The notes beneath the pieces are model-generated. The model worked only from the letters and a program-made list of their open reading frames with translations, had not been told where the DNA came from and did no database searches. Below, in pieces: positions 1-8,322 of a DNA stretch of 10,680 bases (position 1 is its first letter; every line of letters begins with the position of its first letter). Made by a program: the position numbers and the translations under genes. Source of the stretch: Lysobacterales bacterium (GTDB lineage: Bacteria; Pseudomonadota; Gammaproteobacteria; Xanthomonadales; SZUA-36); NCBI GenBank assembly GCA_026196445.1, contig JAPHTE010000477.1:1-10680 (forward strand), in the 5' to 3' direction.

Positions 1-1749
1 GAGGACATGAAAATCCTGTTCGACGCCATACCGCTGGACAGGATGTCGGTTTCGATGACGATGAACGGCGCGGTATTGCCGGTGATGGCGATGTTCATCA
101 TCGCCGCCGAGGAGCAGGGCGTGGCGCAGGGTGACCTGTCCGGGACGCTTCAGAACGATATCCTGAAGGAGTTCATGGTCCGCAATACCTATATTTACCC
201 GCCCGAGCCGTCTATGCGTATCGTCGCCGATATCATTGCCTACACCTCCCGGCACATGCCGCGCTTCAACTCGGTCTCGATATCCGGTTACCACATGCAG
301 GAAGCCGGCGCCACCTGTGCCCAGGAGCTGGCCTACACCATTGCGGACGGTATCGAATACGTGCGCACGGCGGTCGCCAGCGGCCTGGACGTGGACGCGT
401 TTGCACCCCGTTTGTCGTTCTTTTTCGGCATCGGCATGAATTTCTTCATGGAAGTGGCCAAGCTGCGGGCCGCCAGGTTGCTGTGGTCCACGCTCATGGC
501 GGAGAAATTTTCGCCACGAGACCCACGCTCTTTGATGCTGCGCACCCATTGCCAGACCTCCGGAGTCAGCCTGACGGCCACCGACCCCTACAACAACATT
601 ATACGCACCACCATCGAAGCGATGGCTGCGACACTCGGTGGCACGCAGTCCCTGCACACCAACTCTTTTGACGAGGCACTGGCCTTGCCGACCGAATTTT
701 CGGCCCACATCGCGCGCAACACTCAACTGGTACTGCGCGAGGAAACAGGTATCACCCGCGTTGTGGACCCATTGGCGGGCTCCTATTACGTGGAAAACCT
801 GACCGATGCGTTGGCCAGTGAAGCACTCAAGCTGATCGAAGAGGTGGAGGAAATGGGCGGTATGACCCGGGCCGTTGAATCCGGCAGGCCCAAGATGCGG
901 ATCGAGGAGGCATCGATACAACGCCAGGCCCGCATCGACCGTGGTGAGGAAGTGGTCGTTGGTGTCAACAAGTACCGACCAAAAAGGGAAACCGCGGTGG
1001 ATATTCTCGATATCGACAACAGTGCCGTGCGTGAAGCCCAGGTCCGCCGTCTCGAAAGGGTACGGAGTCAACGGCAACATGATCAGTGCCAGCAGGCGCT
1101 GGATGCCTTGACCACGGCTGCGCGGGACGAGACAGGCAATTTGCTCGAACTGGCAGTAGCAGCCGCCCGCGCACGGGCTACGGTGGGTGAAATATCATCG
1201 GCGCTTGAGCTCGTATTTAACCGCCACCGCGCCCTGAATCAATCCATTTCAGGCGTCTACAGCGCCGCGTATGAAGGTGACGAGGATTTTATGTCTATTC
1301 GGCAGAAAGTTGAGGATTTTGCCCTCGAGGAAGGCCGCCGGCCCCGTATGCTGGTGTGCAAGCTCGGCCAGGACGGGCATGACCGTGGCGCCAGGGCTAT
1401 CGCTACGGCATTCGCGGACATCGGTTTTGATGTCGATATCGGCCCGTTATTCCAGACGCCCGAAGAAGCCGTGCTCCAGGCCATCGAAAACGACGTGCAC
1501 GTGATCGGCATATCGTCACAGGCGGCGGGACACAAGACCCTGGTGCCGCAGGTGGTTGAAGGTCTTAAAAAGGCCGGGGCGGGTGATATCATCGTTATTT
1601 GCGGCGGCGTGATCCCTCCGCAGGACCACGAGGCTCTGTTGGCAGGTGGTGTCGCGGCCATTTATGGTCCGGGAACGAATGTCCTCGAGTCTGCCGGCGA
1701 GGTTCTGGACATTGTCAGGAAGAGCCGGTCAGGTGCCGGGACGTTGTGA
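1..1749 (+). CDS. scpA: Methylmalonyl-CoA mutase, single-chain, 5'-truncated by window edge
   Basis: This enzyme interconverts (2R)-methylmalonyl-CoA and succinyl-CoA using adenosylcobalamin in the cytoplasm. The frame is open from base 1. The first ATG, at 7, is an internal Met, because the protein begins inside the TIM-barrel domain. Counting from Met7, the family motif FMVRNTYIYPP places Arg59 and SGYHMQEAGA places His96. They have the same 37-residue spacing as the substrate-binding Arg207 and His244 of the Propionibacterium shermanii large subunit, so about 148 residues lie upstream and the full protein is about 730 residues. A linker near 400-440 leads to a C-terminal B12-binding domain with DGHDRG (456-461, lower-ligand His458) and the GG pair at 533-534. 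Catalytic and B12 domains sit on one chain, as in E. coli ScpA. The usual SxL motif reads Ser-Ser-Gln at 503-505. pccB follows 18 bp downstream. Identification is secure; an isobutyryl-CoA mutase is unlikely given the PCC/MeaB neighbours. Confidence 0.96.
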   Translation, partial: EDMKILFDAIPLDRMSVSMTMNGAVLPVMAMFIIAAEEQGVAQGDLSGTLQNDILKEFMVRNTYIYPPEPSMRIVADIIAYTSRHMPRFNSVSISGYHMQEAGATCAQELAYTIADGIEYVRTAVASGLDVDAFAPRLSFFFGIGMNFFMEVAKLRAARLLWSTLMAEKFSPRDPRSLMLRTHCQTSGVSLTATDPYNNIIRTTIEAMAATLGGTQSLHTNSFDEALALPTEFSAHIARNTQLVLREETGITRVVDPLAGSYYVENLTDALASEALKLIEEVEEMGGMTRAVESGRPKMRIEEASIQRQARIDRGEEVVVGVNKYRPKRETAVDILDIDNSAVREAQVRRLERVRSQRQHDQCQQALDALTTAARDETGNLLELAVAAARARATVGEISSALELVFNRHRALNQSISGVYSAAYEGDEDFMSIRQKVEDFALEEGRRPRMLVCKLGQDGHDRGARAIATAFADIGFDVDIGPLFQTPEEAVLQAIENDVHVIGISSQAAGHKTLVPQVVEGLKKAGAGDIIVICGGVIPPQDHEALLAGGVAAIYGPGTNVLESAGEVLDIVRKSRSGAGTL

Positions 1750-1767
1750 AACGACAGGAAACGAGCC

Positions 1768-3300
1768 ATGCAAGACATCATTGAGCAACTGGAAGAAAAA
1801 CGCAAAGCCGCCGCGCTCGGTGGCGGACAGGAACGCATCGACAAGCAGCACGCGCGTGGCAAGCTGACTGCCCGTGAACGCATCGAGTTGTTGCTCGATG
1901 GAGGCAGTTTTGAAGAATGGGATACCTTTGTCGAGCACCGTTGTACCGACTTTGGCATGGCGGACAAAAAGGTGCCGGGTGATGGCGTGGTGACGGGTTA
2001 TGGCACGATCAACGGGCGCGTGGTGTTCGTATTCAGCCAGGACTTCACGGTGTTTGGCGGTTCCCTGTCCGAGGCGCACGCGGAAAAGATCTGCAAGGTC
2101 ATGGACCAGGCGATGAAAGTTGGTGCGCCGGTCATCGGCCTCAACGACTCGGGTGGGGCCCGTATCCAGGAAGGCGTGGCGTCTCTGGGCGGCTATGCCG
2201 AGGTGTTCCAGCGCAACGTGTTGGCTTCCGGCGTAGTGCCGCAGATTTCAGTGATCATGGGCCCTTGCGCCGGTGGTGCGGTTTATTCACCAGCGATGAC
2301 CGATTTCATCTTCATGGTCAAGGACAGCTCCTACATGTTCGTGACGGGCCCGGACGTGGTCAAGACGGTGACCCACGAGTCGGTCACCTCGGAAGAACTG
2401 GGGGGTGCGAAGACCCATTCTACCGTCTCCGGTGTCTGTGACCGTGCTTATGACAATGACGTGGATGCGCTGTTGATGGTACGGCGCTTTATCAATTACC
2501 TGCCGGCCAACAACCGCGAGAAACCGCCGTTCAGGCCGACACCCGATCCCGCATCGAGAATGGAAATGTCACTGGATACGCTGGTGCCGGACAATCCAAA
2601 CCTCCCGTACGACATGAAGGAGTTGATTTACAAGGTCGTCGATGACAACGAGTTCTGGGAACTGCAACCGGAGCACGCCAAAAATATCGTGATCGGCCTG
2701 GCTCGCATGGGCGGTCACTCGGTAGGTATCGTCGCCAACCAGCCAAAGGTGTTGGCCGGGTGCCTGGACATCAAGTCGTCGATCAAGGCGGGACGCTTCG
2801 TACGTTTCTGCGATGCCTTTAACATTCCGATCCTGACATTTGTCGATGTGCCGGGCTTCATGCCGGGTACCGCCCAGGAATATGGTGGCATCATCAAGCA
2901 CGGCGCGAAGTTGTTGTTCGCCTTTGCCGAGGCCACGGTGCCCAAGATCACGGTCATCACGCGCAAGGCCTATGGCGGTGCCTACGACGTGATGAGTTCC
3001 AAGCATTTGCGCGGTGACGTCAACCTGGCCTGGCCGAGCGCCGAAATTGCAGTCATGGGGCCCAAGGGAGCAGTGGAAATCATTTTTCGCAGTGACATCG
3101 GCGACGATAAAAAGATTGCTGATCGCACCGAGGAATACCGGCGTAAGTTCGCCAACCCGTTCATCGCAGGCAGTCGGGGTTACATCGACGATGTGATCGC
3201 ACCGCATGCCACGCGCAAACGGGTATGCCGTTCGCTTGCCATGTTGGAAGACAAGCAACTCGAAAACCCGTGGCGAAAACACGACAACATACCGTTGTGA
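1768..3300 (+). CDS. pccB: Propionyl-CoA carboxylase, beta (carboxyltransferase) subunit
   Basis: This is the carboxyltransferase half of biotin-dependent propionyl-CoA carboxylase. It moves CO2 from carboxybiotin on PccA to propionyl-CoA, giving (2S)-methylmalonyl-CoA. The 510-residue length is normal for the family. The N half holds the DSGGAR motif (127-132) and the first oxyanion-hole loop GPCAGGA (165-171). The C half holds GFMPGTAQEYGG and the second loop KAYGGAYD (400-407). Asp407 lies where, from memory, Streptomyces PccB has the Asp422 that favours propionyl-CoA over acetyl-CoA, which supports PCC rather than acetyl-CoA carboxylase. A methylcrotonyl-CoA carboxylase beta subunit is the main alternative, but adjacency to the mutase and to pccA argues against it. 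The ATG at 1768 has an AGGA ribosome-binding site at 1756-1759 and lies 18 bp after the mutase stop, so the two are almost certainly co-transcribed. Confidence 0.96.
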   Translation: MQDIIEQLEEKRKAAALGGGQERIDKQHARGKLTARERIELLLDGGSFEEWDTFVEHRCTDFGMADKKVPGDGVVTGYGTINGRVVFVFSQDFTVFGGSLSEAHAEKICKVMDQAMKVGAPVIGLNDSGGARIQEGVASLGGYAEVFQRNVLASGVVPQISVIMGPCAGGAVYSPAMTDFIFMVKDSSYMFVTGPDVVKTVTHESVTSEELGGAKTHSTVSGVCDRAYDNDVDALLMVRRFINYLPANNREKPPFRPTPDPASRMEMSLDTLVPDNPNLPYDMKELIYKVVDDNEFWELQPEHAKNIVIGLARMGGHSVGIVANQPKVLAGCLDIKSSIKAGRFVRFCDAFNIPILTFVDVPGFMPGTAQEYGGIIKHGAKLLFAFAEATVPKITVITRKAYGGAYDVMSSKHLRGDVNLAWPSAEIAVMGPKGAVEIIFRSDIGDDKKIADRTEEYRRKFANPFIAGSRGYIDDVIAPHATRKRVCRSLAMLEDKQLENPWRKHDNIPL

Positions 3301-3333
3301 TGACCGTTATGAGCCTGAGCAGGGGGTTAGCCC

Positions 3334-5325
3334 GTGTTTGAAAAAATCCTGATCGCAAACCGTGGGGAGATCGCCTGCCGGGTGATCAAGACCGCCCGCA
3401 AGATGGGCATCAAGACCGTCGCGGTGTATTCCGACGCCGACCGCAAGGCCCTGCACGTGCAAATGGCCGATGAGGCGGTGCATATCGGACCGGCGCCTTC
3501 GACACAAAGCTATTTGCTGGGAGACAGGATCATCCAGGTCTGCCGTGACACTGGTGCACAGGCGGTACACCCCGGTTATGGTTTCCTGTCAGAAAACCCC
3601 ACTTTCTGCGAAGCGCTGGACAAGGCAGGGATCGCTTTTATCGGCCCCAATACCAAAGCCATCCAGGCCATGGGTGACAAGATCACTTCCAAGGAGCTGG
3701 CGGATAAGGCCGGGGTCAACACCATCCCGGGATATTCCGATGTTTTGCGCGATGCCGACCACGCGGTGGAAATCGCGGGTAAAGTCGGATACCCGGTGAT
3801 GCTGAAGGCCACGGCCGGTGGTGGTGGCAAGGGTATGCGCATCGCACACGATGACGCCGAATGCCGGGATGGTTTCGAGCGGGCATCCAACGAGGCGCGC
3901 TCCAGTTTTGGCGACGACCGTATGTTCGTCGAAAAGTTTATCGAGCAGCCGCGCCACATCGAGATCCAGGTCATCGCCGATAAACACGGCAATACCGTGT
4001 ACCTCAACGAACGCGAGTGTTCGCTGCAGCGCCGTCACCAGAAGGTCATCGAAGAGGCGCCGTCGCCGTTTTTGGATGCCGCCACACGCAAGGCCATGGG
4101 TGAACAGGCCGTGGCGCTGGCCAGGGCGGTGGACTACCGCTCTGCCGGCACCGTCGAGTTTATCGTCGACGCCAAGCGTAATTTCTATTTCCTGGAAATG
4201 AACACCCGCCTGCAGGTGGAACACCCGGTGACCGAGTTGATCACCGGTTTTGACCTGGTGGAGTTGATGATCCGCGTGGCGGATGGTGAAAAGCTGCCGA
4301 TTGAACAGGCGGACGTGGCCATCAATGGCTGGGCGATCGAGTCGCGGGTGTATGCCGAAGACCCGTTCCGCAATTTCCTGCCCTCGGTCGGCCGCCTGGT
4401 GTACTACCGGCCGCCGCAGGACGACGACCACGTGCGCGTGGATACCGGCGTGTTCGAAGGCGGCGAGGTGTCCATGTATTACGACCCGATGATCGCCAAG
4501 CTGATCACCCATGGCGCTGACCGGGAAGAAGCCATGACCCGCATGCGCTCGGCGCTGGATCGCTTCATTATCCGCGGGGTGACCAGCAACCTGAGCTTCC
4601 TGTCATCGCTGATGGTGCACCCTCGTTATGTCAGCGGGGACATCAATACCAATACGATCGCCGAAGAATACCCGGATGGTTTCCACCCGGCCGACGTGGC
4701 CCACGAAGATCCCAGCATTTTCGTTTCGGTAGCGGCCTCGATGTTGCGTGGTTACCGTGATCGTGCGGCCCGGATTGATGGCCAGTTGAGCGGCCACGAA
4801 CGGCGTGTGCGCGATGACTGGGTGGTGCTGATGAACGGCGATCAATATCCGGTTAACGTGGTTTCGACCGAGGGTGGCCACGAAGTCAAGTTCAATGGAC
4901 AAACCTACGCGGTGCGCAGTCAATGGCAGTTTGGACAGCTGCTGTTCAGCGGTACCATAAACGGCGAGGAAATATTCGTGCAGGTCGAGCGGGATGAACA
5001 GACTTTTCGCCTGTCCCATGCCGGTTCGCAGGCGGATGTCAGGGTCGTCACACCCAAGGTTGCCGATCTCATGCGTCATATGCCGGTCAAGGAAACACCG
5101 GACATGTCGGGTTACCTGCTGTCCCCGATGCCCGGTCTATTGGTGTCGGTAGCAGTCAGCGAAGGCCAGACCGTGCACGCCGGTGAAGAATTGGCCGTGA
5201 TCGAAGCCATGAAAATGGAAAACACCCTGCTGGCGGAACGCGATTGCGTGGTCACCAGGATCAATTACAAGCCCGGTGCCAGCCTGGCCGTGGACGATCC
5301 CATTATGGAGTTCGAACTGGGTTGA
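3334..5325 (+). CDS. pccA: Propionyl-CoA carboxylase, alpha subunit (biotin carboxylase + biotin carrier)
   Basis: This subunit carboxylates its own biotin with ATP and bicarbonate and presents carboxybiotin to PccB. Its 663 residues run as follows: biotin carboxylase N-domain (about 2-110, starting FEKILIANRGEIACRV); ATP-grasp with Lys158, the glycine loop at 162-165 and Lys166; the active-site segment EMNTRLQVEH (Glu288, Asn290, Arg292); and the biotin carboxylase C-domain with Arg338. These residues fall at nearly the same numbers as in E. coli AccC. A less conserved BT-like region (about 450-590) connects to the C-terminal biotinyl domain, with EAMKM and biotinylated Lys627, 36 residues from the end. 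The start codon is GTG at 3334, chosen because AGGGGGT (3321-3327) lies 6 bases before it and the protein then begins exactly at the conserved N-terminus. The gap from pccB is 33 bp. Confidence 0.96.
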   Translation: MFEKILIANRGEIACRVIKTARKMGIKTVAVYSDADRKALHVQMADEAVHIGPAPSTQSYLLGDRIIQVCRDTGAQAVHPGYGFLSENPTFCEALDKAGIAFIGPNTKAIQAMGDKITSKELADKAGVNTIPGYSDVLRDADHAVEIAGKVGYPVMLKATAGGGGKGMRIAHDDAECRDGFERASNEARSSFGDDRMFVEKFIEQPRHIEIQVIADKHGNTVYLNERECSLQRRHQKVIEEAPSPFLDAATRKAMGEQAVALARAVDYRSAGTVEFIVDAKRNFYFLEMNTRLQVEHPVTELITGFDLVELMIRVADGEKLPIEQADVAINGWAIESRVYAEDPFRNFLPSVGRLVYYRPPQDDDHVRVDTGVFEGGEVSMYYDPMIAKLITHGADREEAMTRMRSALDRFIIRGVTSNLSFLSSLMVHPRYVSGDINTNTIAEEYPDGFHPADVAHEDPSIFVSVAASMLRGYRDRAARIDGQLSGHERRVRDDWVVLMNGDQYPVNVVSTEGGHEVKFNGQTYAVRSQWQFGQLLFSGTINGEEIFVQVERDEQTFRLSHAGSQADVRVVTPKVADLMRHMPVKETPDMSGYLLSPMPGLLVSVAVSEGQTVHAGEELAVIEAMKMENTLLAERDCVVTRINYKPGASLAVDDPIMEFELG

Positions 5326-5357
5326 CAATTCAGGCCGACAATGAAGCCAGTTTGACC

Positions 5358-6350
5358 ATGGACATCGGTTCCCTGGCCGATGCCGTCCTGAAAGGTGATC
5401 GCCGCGCGCTCGCACGGGCCATCACATTGGTTGAATCCACCCGCAATGACCACCGTGCTGACGCCAACGCCCTGTTGCAGGCCTTGCTGCCAAGCACGGG
5501 CCGGTCAATCCGCCTGGGTATTTCAGGTGTACCGGGGGTTGGAAAATCCACCTTCATCGAGGTGCTGGGTAACCACGTCATCGATCAGGGCCACCGCGTA
5601 GCCGTGTTGACGGTGGATCCGTCCTCGGCCATCAGCGGCGGGTCCATCCTGGGTGACAAGACCCGCATGGAGTTGTTGTCCAGACGCCCCGAAGCTTATA
5701 TACGGCCGTCACCGGCCGGCAAAACACTTGGCGGCGTGACCCGGCGTAGCCGCGAGGCGCTGATCGTTTGCGAGGCCGCGGGGTATGACGTGGTTATCGT
5801 GGAGACGGTCGGGGTCGGTCAGTCCGAGACCCGGGTGGCGGACATGACCGACATGTTTATGTTGCTGCTGTTGCCCGGCGGTGGTGACGAACTGCAAGGT
5901 ATCAAGCGCGGCATCATGGAGTTGGCCGACCTGGTGCTGATCAACAAGGCAGACGATGATATGGCTGCACTCGCGAAACGCTCGGCGGCGGAATACCGCA
6001 ATGCGCTGCGTCTGTTGCACCCGCGCTCACAACACTGGAAGGTCCGGGTCCAGACCTGCTCGGCACGCGATGGCACGGGCATCGAGGAAGCCTGGCAACA
6101 GGTTCTGCAACACCACGCGGCATTGCAGGAAGCCGGTGAGTTGGCCGTGCGCCGTGCCGGGCAAGCACGTGACTGGATGTGGTCGGAGGTCGATGATGCC
6201 CTGCTGGCCGCCCTGCAGGACGACCCGGCGGTGTGTGAGCAGATTCCCCTGCTCGAGACCGCAGTCAGCGAAGGCAGGTTGCCGCCGGTAACCGCTGCCC
6301 GGCAATTGCTGGAGTTGTTTCTCGGGCAGAACCCGGAATCGAAATCTTAA
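5358..6350 (+). CDS. meaB: Methylmalonyl-CoA mutase-associated G3E-type GTPase MeaB/ArgK
   Basis: This P-loop GTPase acts as a chaperone for methylmalonyl-CoA mutase. It gates loading of adenosylcobalamin and protects the mutase from inactivation. Counting from ATG 5358 (330 residues, the usual MeaB length), Walker A GVPGVGKS is at 57-64, the switch/Walker B-like ETVGVGQSE at 149-157, and the base-specificity motif NKAD at 196-199. DPSSAISGGSILGDKTRM between them is a MeaB signature. The C-terminal helical region resembles the dimerisation arm. The start is not certain. The frame is open further upstream, and a TTG at 5322 would overlap the pccA stop in a TTGA arrangement and add 12 residues. 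No strong Shine-Dalgarno precedes 5358, so translational coupling to pccA is possible. I preferred 5358 because homologues begin just before the LADAVLKGDRRALARAI helix. Its place between pccA and the epimerase-like gene matches its role. Confidence 0.94.
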   Translation: MDIGSLADAVLKGDRRALARAITLVESTRNDHRADANALLQALLPSTGRSIRLGISGVPGVGKSTFIEVLGNHVIDQGHRVAVLTVDPSSAISGGSILGDKTRMELLSRRPEAYIRPSPAGKTLGGVTRRSREALIVCEAAGYDVVIVETVGVGQSETRVADMTDMFMLLLLPGGGDELQGIKRGIMELADLVLINKADDDMAALAKRSAAEYRNALRLLHPRSQHWKVRVQTCSARDGTGIEEAWQQVLQHHAALQEAGELAVRRAGQARDWMWSEVDDALLAALQDDPAVCEQIPLLETAVSEGRLPPVTAARQLLELFLGQNPESKS

Positions 6351-6367
6351 TTAAAGGGGAGACCTTC

Positions 6368-6835
6368 ATGGATCAACGACCGTTCAAGATACTGGGTATC
6401 CAGCAGATTGCCGTCAGCAGCCTGGACAAGGAACGCTTACGTGGCTTGTGGGTGGATAAACTGGGGTTGCAGCAGGTCGGCAGGTATCGCAGTCACGCGG
6501 AAAATGTGGACGAGGACATCCTGAGCATGGGTTCCGGGCCGAACCAGGTGGAAGTAGACCTGATGCAACCTATCGATTCTGAAGGAAAGCCCAGGGTGCA
6601 GACGCCGCCGCTGAACCACGTGGGCCTGTGGGTAGACGATTTGGGCGTAGCGGTGGAATGGCTGGCGGCACAGGGGGTTAGATTCGCACCTGGCGGTATC
6701 CGCAAAGGTGCATCCGGTCATGACATCTGCTTTATCCACCCCAAGGCCAGCGATGAATTTCCGGTCGCTGGAGAGGGTGTGCTGATCGAACTGGTCCAGG
6801 CCCCGCCGGAAGTGTGCGAGGCCCTGGACACATAA
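6368..6835 (+). CDS. mce: VOC-family protein, probable methylmalonyl-CoA epimerase
   Basis: This is a 155-residue vicinal-oxygen-chelate protein with two beta-alpha-beta-beta-beta modules (about 8-70 and 82-145). Methylmalonyl-CoA epimerase, which converts the 2S product of PCC into the 2R substrate of the mutase, is the one pathway step not supplied by the other genes here. The operon position therefore strongly suggests that role. The C-terminal half fits: LNHVGLWVDDL gives metal ligand His84, and GVLIELVQAPPE gives Glu141, equivalent to His91 and Glu141 of the P. shermanii enzyme. The N-terminal half does not: the expected DHI-type His is Gln13 (GIQQIAV), and Asp64 (VDLMQP) stands where a Gln/Glu ligand is expected. 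It may be a divergent epimerase subfamily or a different VOC enzyme such as a glyoxalase-like protein. The ATG at 6368 has a very good ribosome-binding site, AGGGGAG at 6355-6361. The gap from meaB is 17 bp. Confidence 0.8.
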   Translation: MDQRPFKILGIQQIAVSSLDKERLRGLWVDKLGLQQVGRYRSHAENVDEDILSMGSGPNQVEVDLMQPIDSEGKPRVQTPPLNHVGLWVDDLGVAVEWLAAQGVRFAPGGIRKGASGHDICFIHPKASDEFPVAGEGVLIELVQAPPEVCEALDT

Positions 6836-6873
6836 TCCGTCTTTTTTGAACTTACGACAGCTCAGTTCTCCTC

Positions 6874-8136
6874 TTAAGAACCGTTCAGTTCGGCCAGCAG
6901 TTCGGTGGCGCTGCTAAAATCGGCATTCAGACGCAAGGACTCACGCGCCTGTTTGATGGCTTCATCCTTGCGCCCCATTTGTTGCAGGCCTTTGGCTGCC
7001 AGGTAGTGCGTGTAATAGCCGTATTCGGACTCCGGGTAAGTTGAACGGCTACCCATCAGGAATGTCACTGCATCGGCAAATTTTTCATTGCCAAGCAATT
7101 GTGAACCGATAGCCAGCAAGGTATATGGCTTGAAGTCGTACGTATCCGGCTGTTCGCGTAACAGTTTGCGGTACAGCGCGACCGCGGCGTCGGCGCCATC
7201 CTGTTTCCACACCTGGTACACCGGCTTGCAGATATCGTCGCGACTTTCACGTTGCTCGGTCAACGCGGTGACCACGTAATCGATCCACTCGTCGGTGCTG
7301 ACGTAACTGCCGGCGTATTGCTGGTAGGCATCAAATACCCCGGCCTCGATCATGTCTGCGCGGCTCTTGCCCTGAGCGAGTTGGTCACGGGCGATGGCCA
7401 CGGTATCCTTCATCATCTCCGCGTAAGGCGCCAACTGTTGCCATTGTCCGACGAAGTCAAAGCCATTGGCCTGGCCGTTGTGGCCGGATACCAGCCGTGT
7501 GCCGGCGGGCAGCAGTTTCATCAGTTGGCGGGTTATTGGCTCGAATTGCAGCACGTCGCCGTCGCTGTCGACCGAGGGGAAATTGAAGCCATTGACAACC
7601 GAACTGACGTGGGCGACGCCGTGTTTCGTGAAGTAAACCATGATTTCATTGTCGTCGTGACTACCGCCGATAAACACCAGGCGGATCAATTCGCCGTTGA
7701 AGCTGATTTCCATTGAGTCTTCGAAAGTGATATCCGGAAAAGTGCTCGGCGGGTACTCGGCGAACAGGAAAGTGCCACTGCGCAGTTTTTCCGGGAACAG
7801 CTTGTGCGTGACCACAACCGGGCCGGGCCCGAACACGTGGTTGCCACCGATGTGTTCGACGTGGCGGTGCGTGTTGATAATGTATTTGGGTTCGCCAAAA
7901 CCCAATCCGTCGATATACGACTTGAGGGCCTCTGCGTCATCCCTGCCGTGGGTGTCCACCAATAACAGGCCGTCCGGTCCGGTAAATACCAGCGAGTTAT
8001 TGCTGTAGCTACCCTGGTCGGTGGACAACATCAACAGGTCATCCGCCAGGCTGGTTACCTGGAAATGCTGCCCGGATTGGGCGTTTGCGAAGGTGCTGAA
8101 GGCCAGCAGGCAAAACAAAAAAAATCGGGTCGTCAT
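6874..8136 (-). CDS. Secreted metallo-beta-lactamase-fold protein with C-terminal TPR-like repeats
   Basis: The protein has 420 residues from ATG 8136, chosen over a TTG at 8142 because AAGGAA lies 8 bases before the ATG. The N-terminus is a Sec signal peptide: Arg4, hydrophobic stretch 5-16, and a likely cut after Ala-Asn-Ala 17-19. It therefore acts in the periplasm or outside the cell. An MBL fold spans about 25-230. The zinc motif is His90-Arg-His92-Val-Glu94-His95, with Glu in place of the family Asp; further His are at 160 (GGSH) and 219 (SGHN). The Asp that normally bridges two metals (a GD motif) is replaced around Ser178-Ser179. Residues about 305-415 contain helical TPR-like repeats (for example 316-328, 345-364 and 373-401). 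The substrate is unknown. It resembles general secreted MBL hydrolases rather than a recognisable antibiotic-resistance enzyme. It converges on the propionate operon with a 38-bp gap and is probably transcribed alone. Confidence 0.85.
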   Translation of the reverse strand: MTTRFFLFCLLAFSTFANAQSGQHFQVTSLADDLLMLSTDQGSYSNNSLVFTGPDGLLLVDTHGRDDAEALKSYIDGLGFGEPKYIINTHRHVEHIGGNHVFGPGPVVVTHKLFPEKLRSGTFLFAEYPPSTFPDITFEDSMEISFNGELIRLVFIGGSHDDNEIMVYFTKHGVAHVSSVVNGFNFPSVDSDGDVLQFEPITRQLMKLLPAGTRLVSGHNGQANGFDFVGQWQQLAPYAEMMKDTVAIARDQLAQGKSRADMIEAGVFDAYQQYAGSYVSTDEWIDYVVTALTEQRESRDDICKPVYQVWKQDGADAAVALYRKLLREQPDTYDFKPYTLLAIGSQLLGNEKFADAVTFLMGSRSTYPESEYGYYTHYLAAKGLQQMGRKDEAIKQARESLRLNADFSSATELLAELNGS

Positions 8137-8322
8137 GGTCAAGGTTCCTTGTAATTGATCCCGTTTGACCGATTTGCCAATTGTATCTTTGCTGCGTTTC
8201 TCGGTAGCGCCACTTGAGCCAGGCAGAGGGTATATTGAGGTGGGCGGAGGTCAGCAGGGCAGGCGTCGGGGCGCGAGATGCCACGGCGTTACAGCACGAC
8301 GTTTATCCACGGTACCTATGCG

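Noticed and set aside
2569..3282. Long minus-strand open frame opposite pccB, and similar ones opposite pccA (3589-4512).
   Set aside because: They are antisense shadows of GC-rich coding sequence. The sense strand encodes clear, full-length conserved enzymes.
6794..6847. Possible terminator at the end of the propionate operon: GTCCAGG (6794-6800) with CCTGGAC (6823-6829), then a run of six T at 6842-6847.
   Set aside because: The T run begins 12 bases after the stem, the loop is over 20 bases and the stem lies inside the coding region, so it does not fit an intrinsic terminator.
6848..6868. Inverted repeat GAACT/AGTTC in the gap between the two convergent genes.
   Set aside because: It has only 5 bp with an 11-base loop and no T run on the proper side on either strand.
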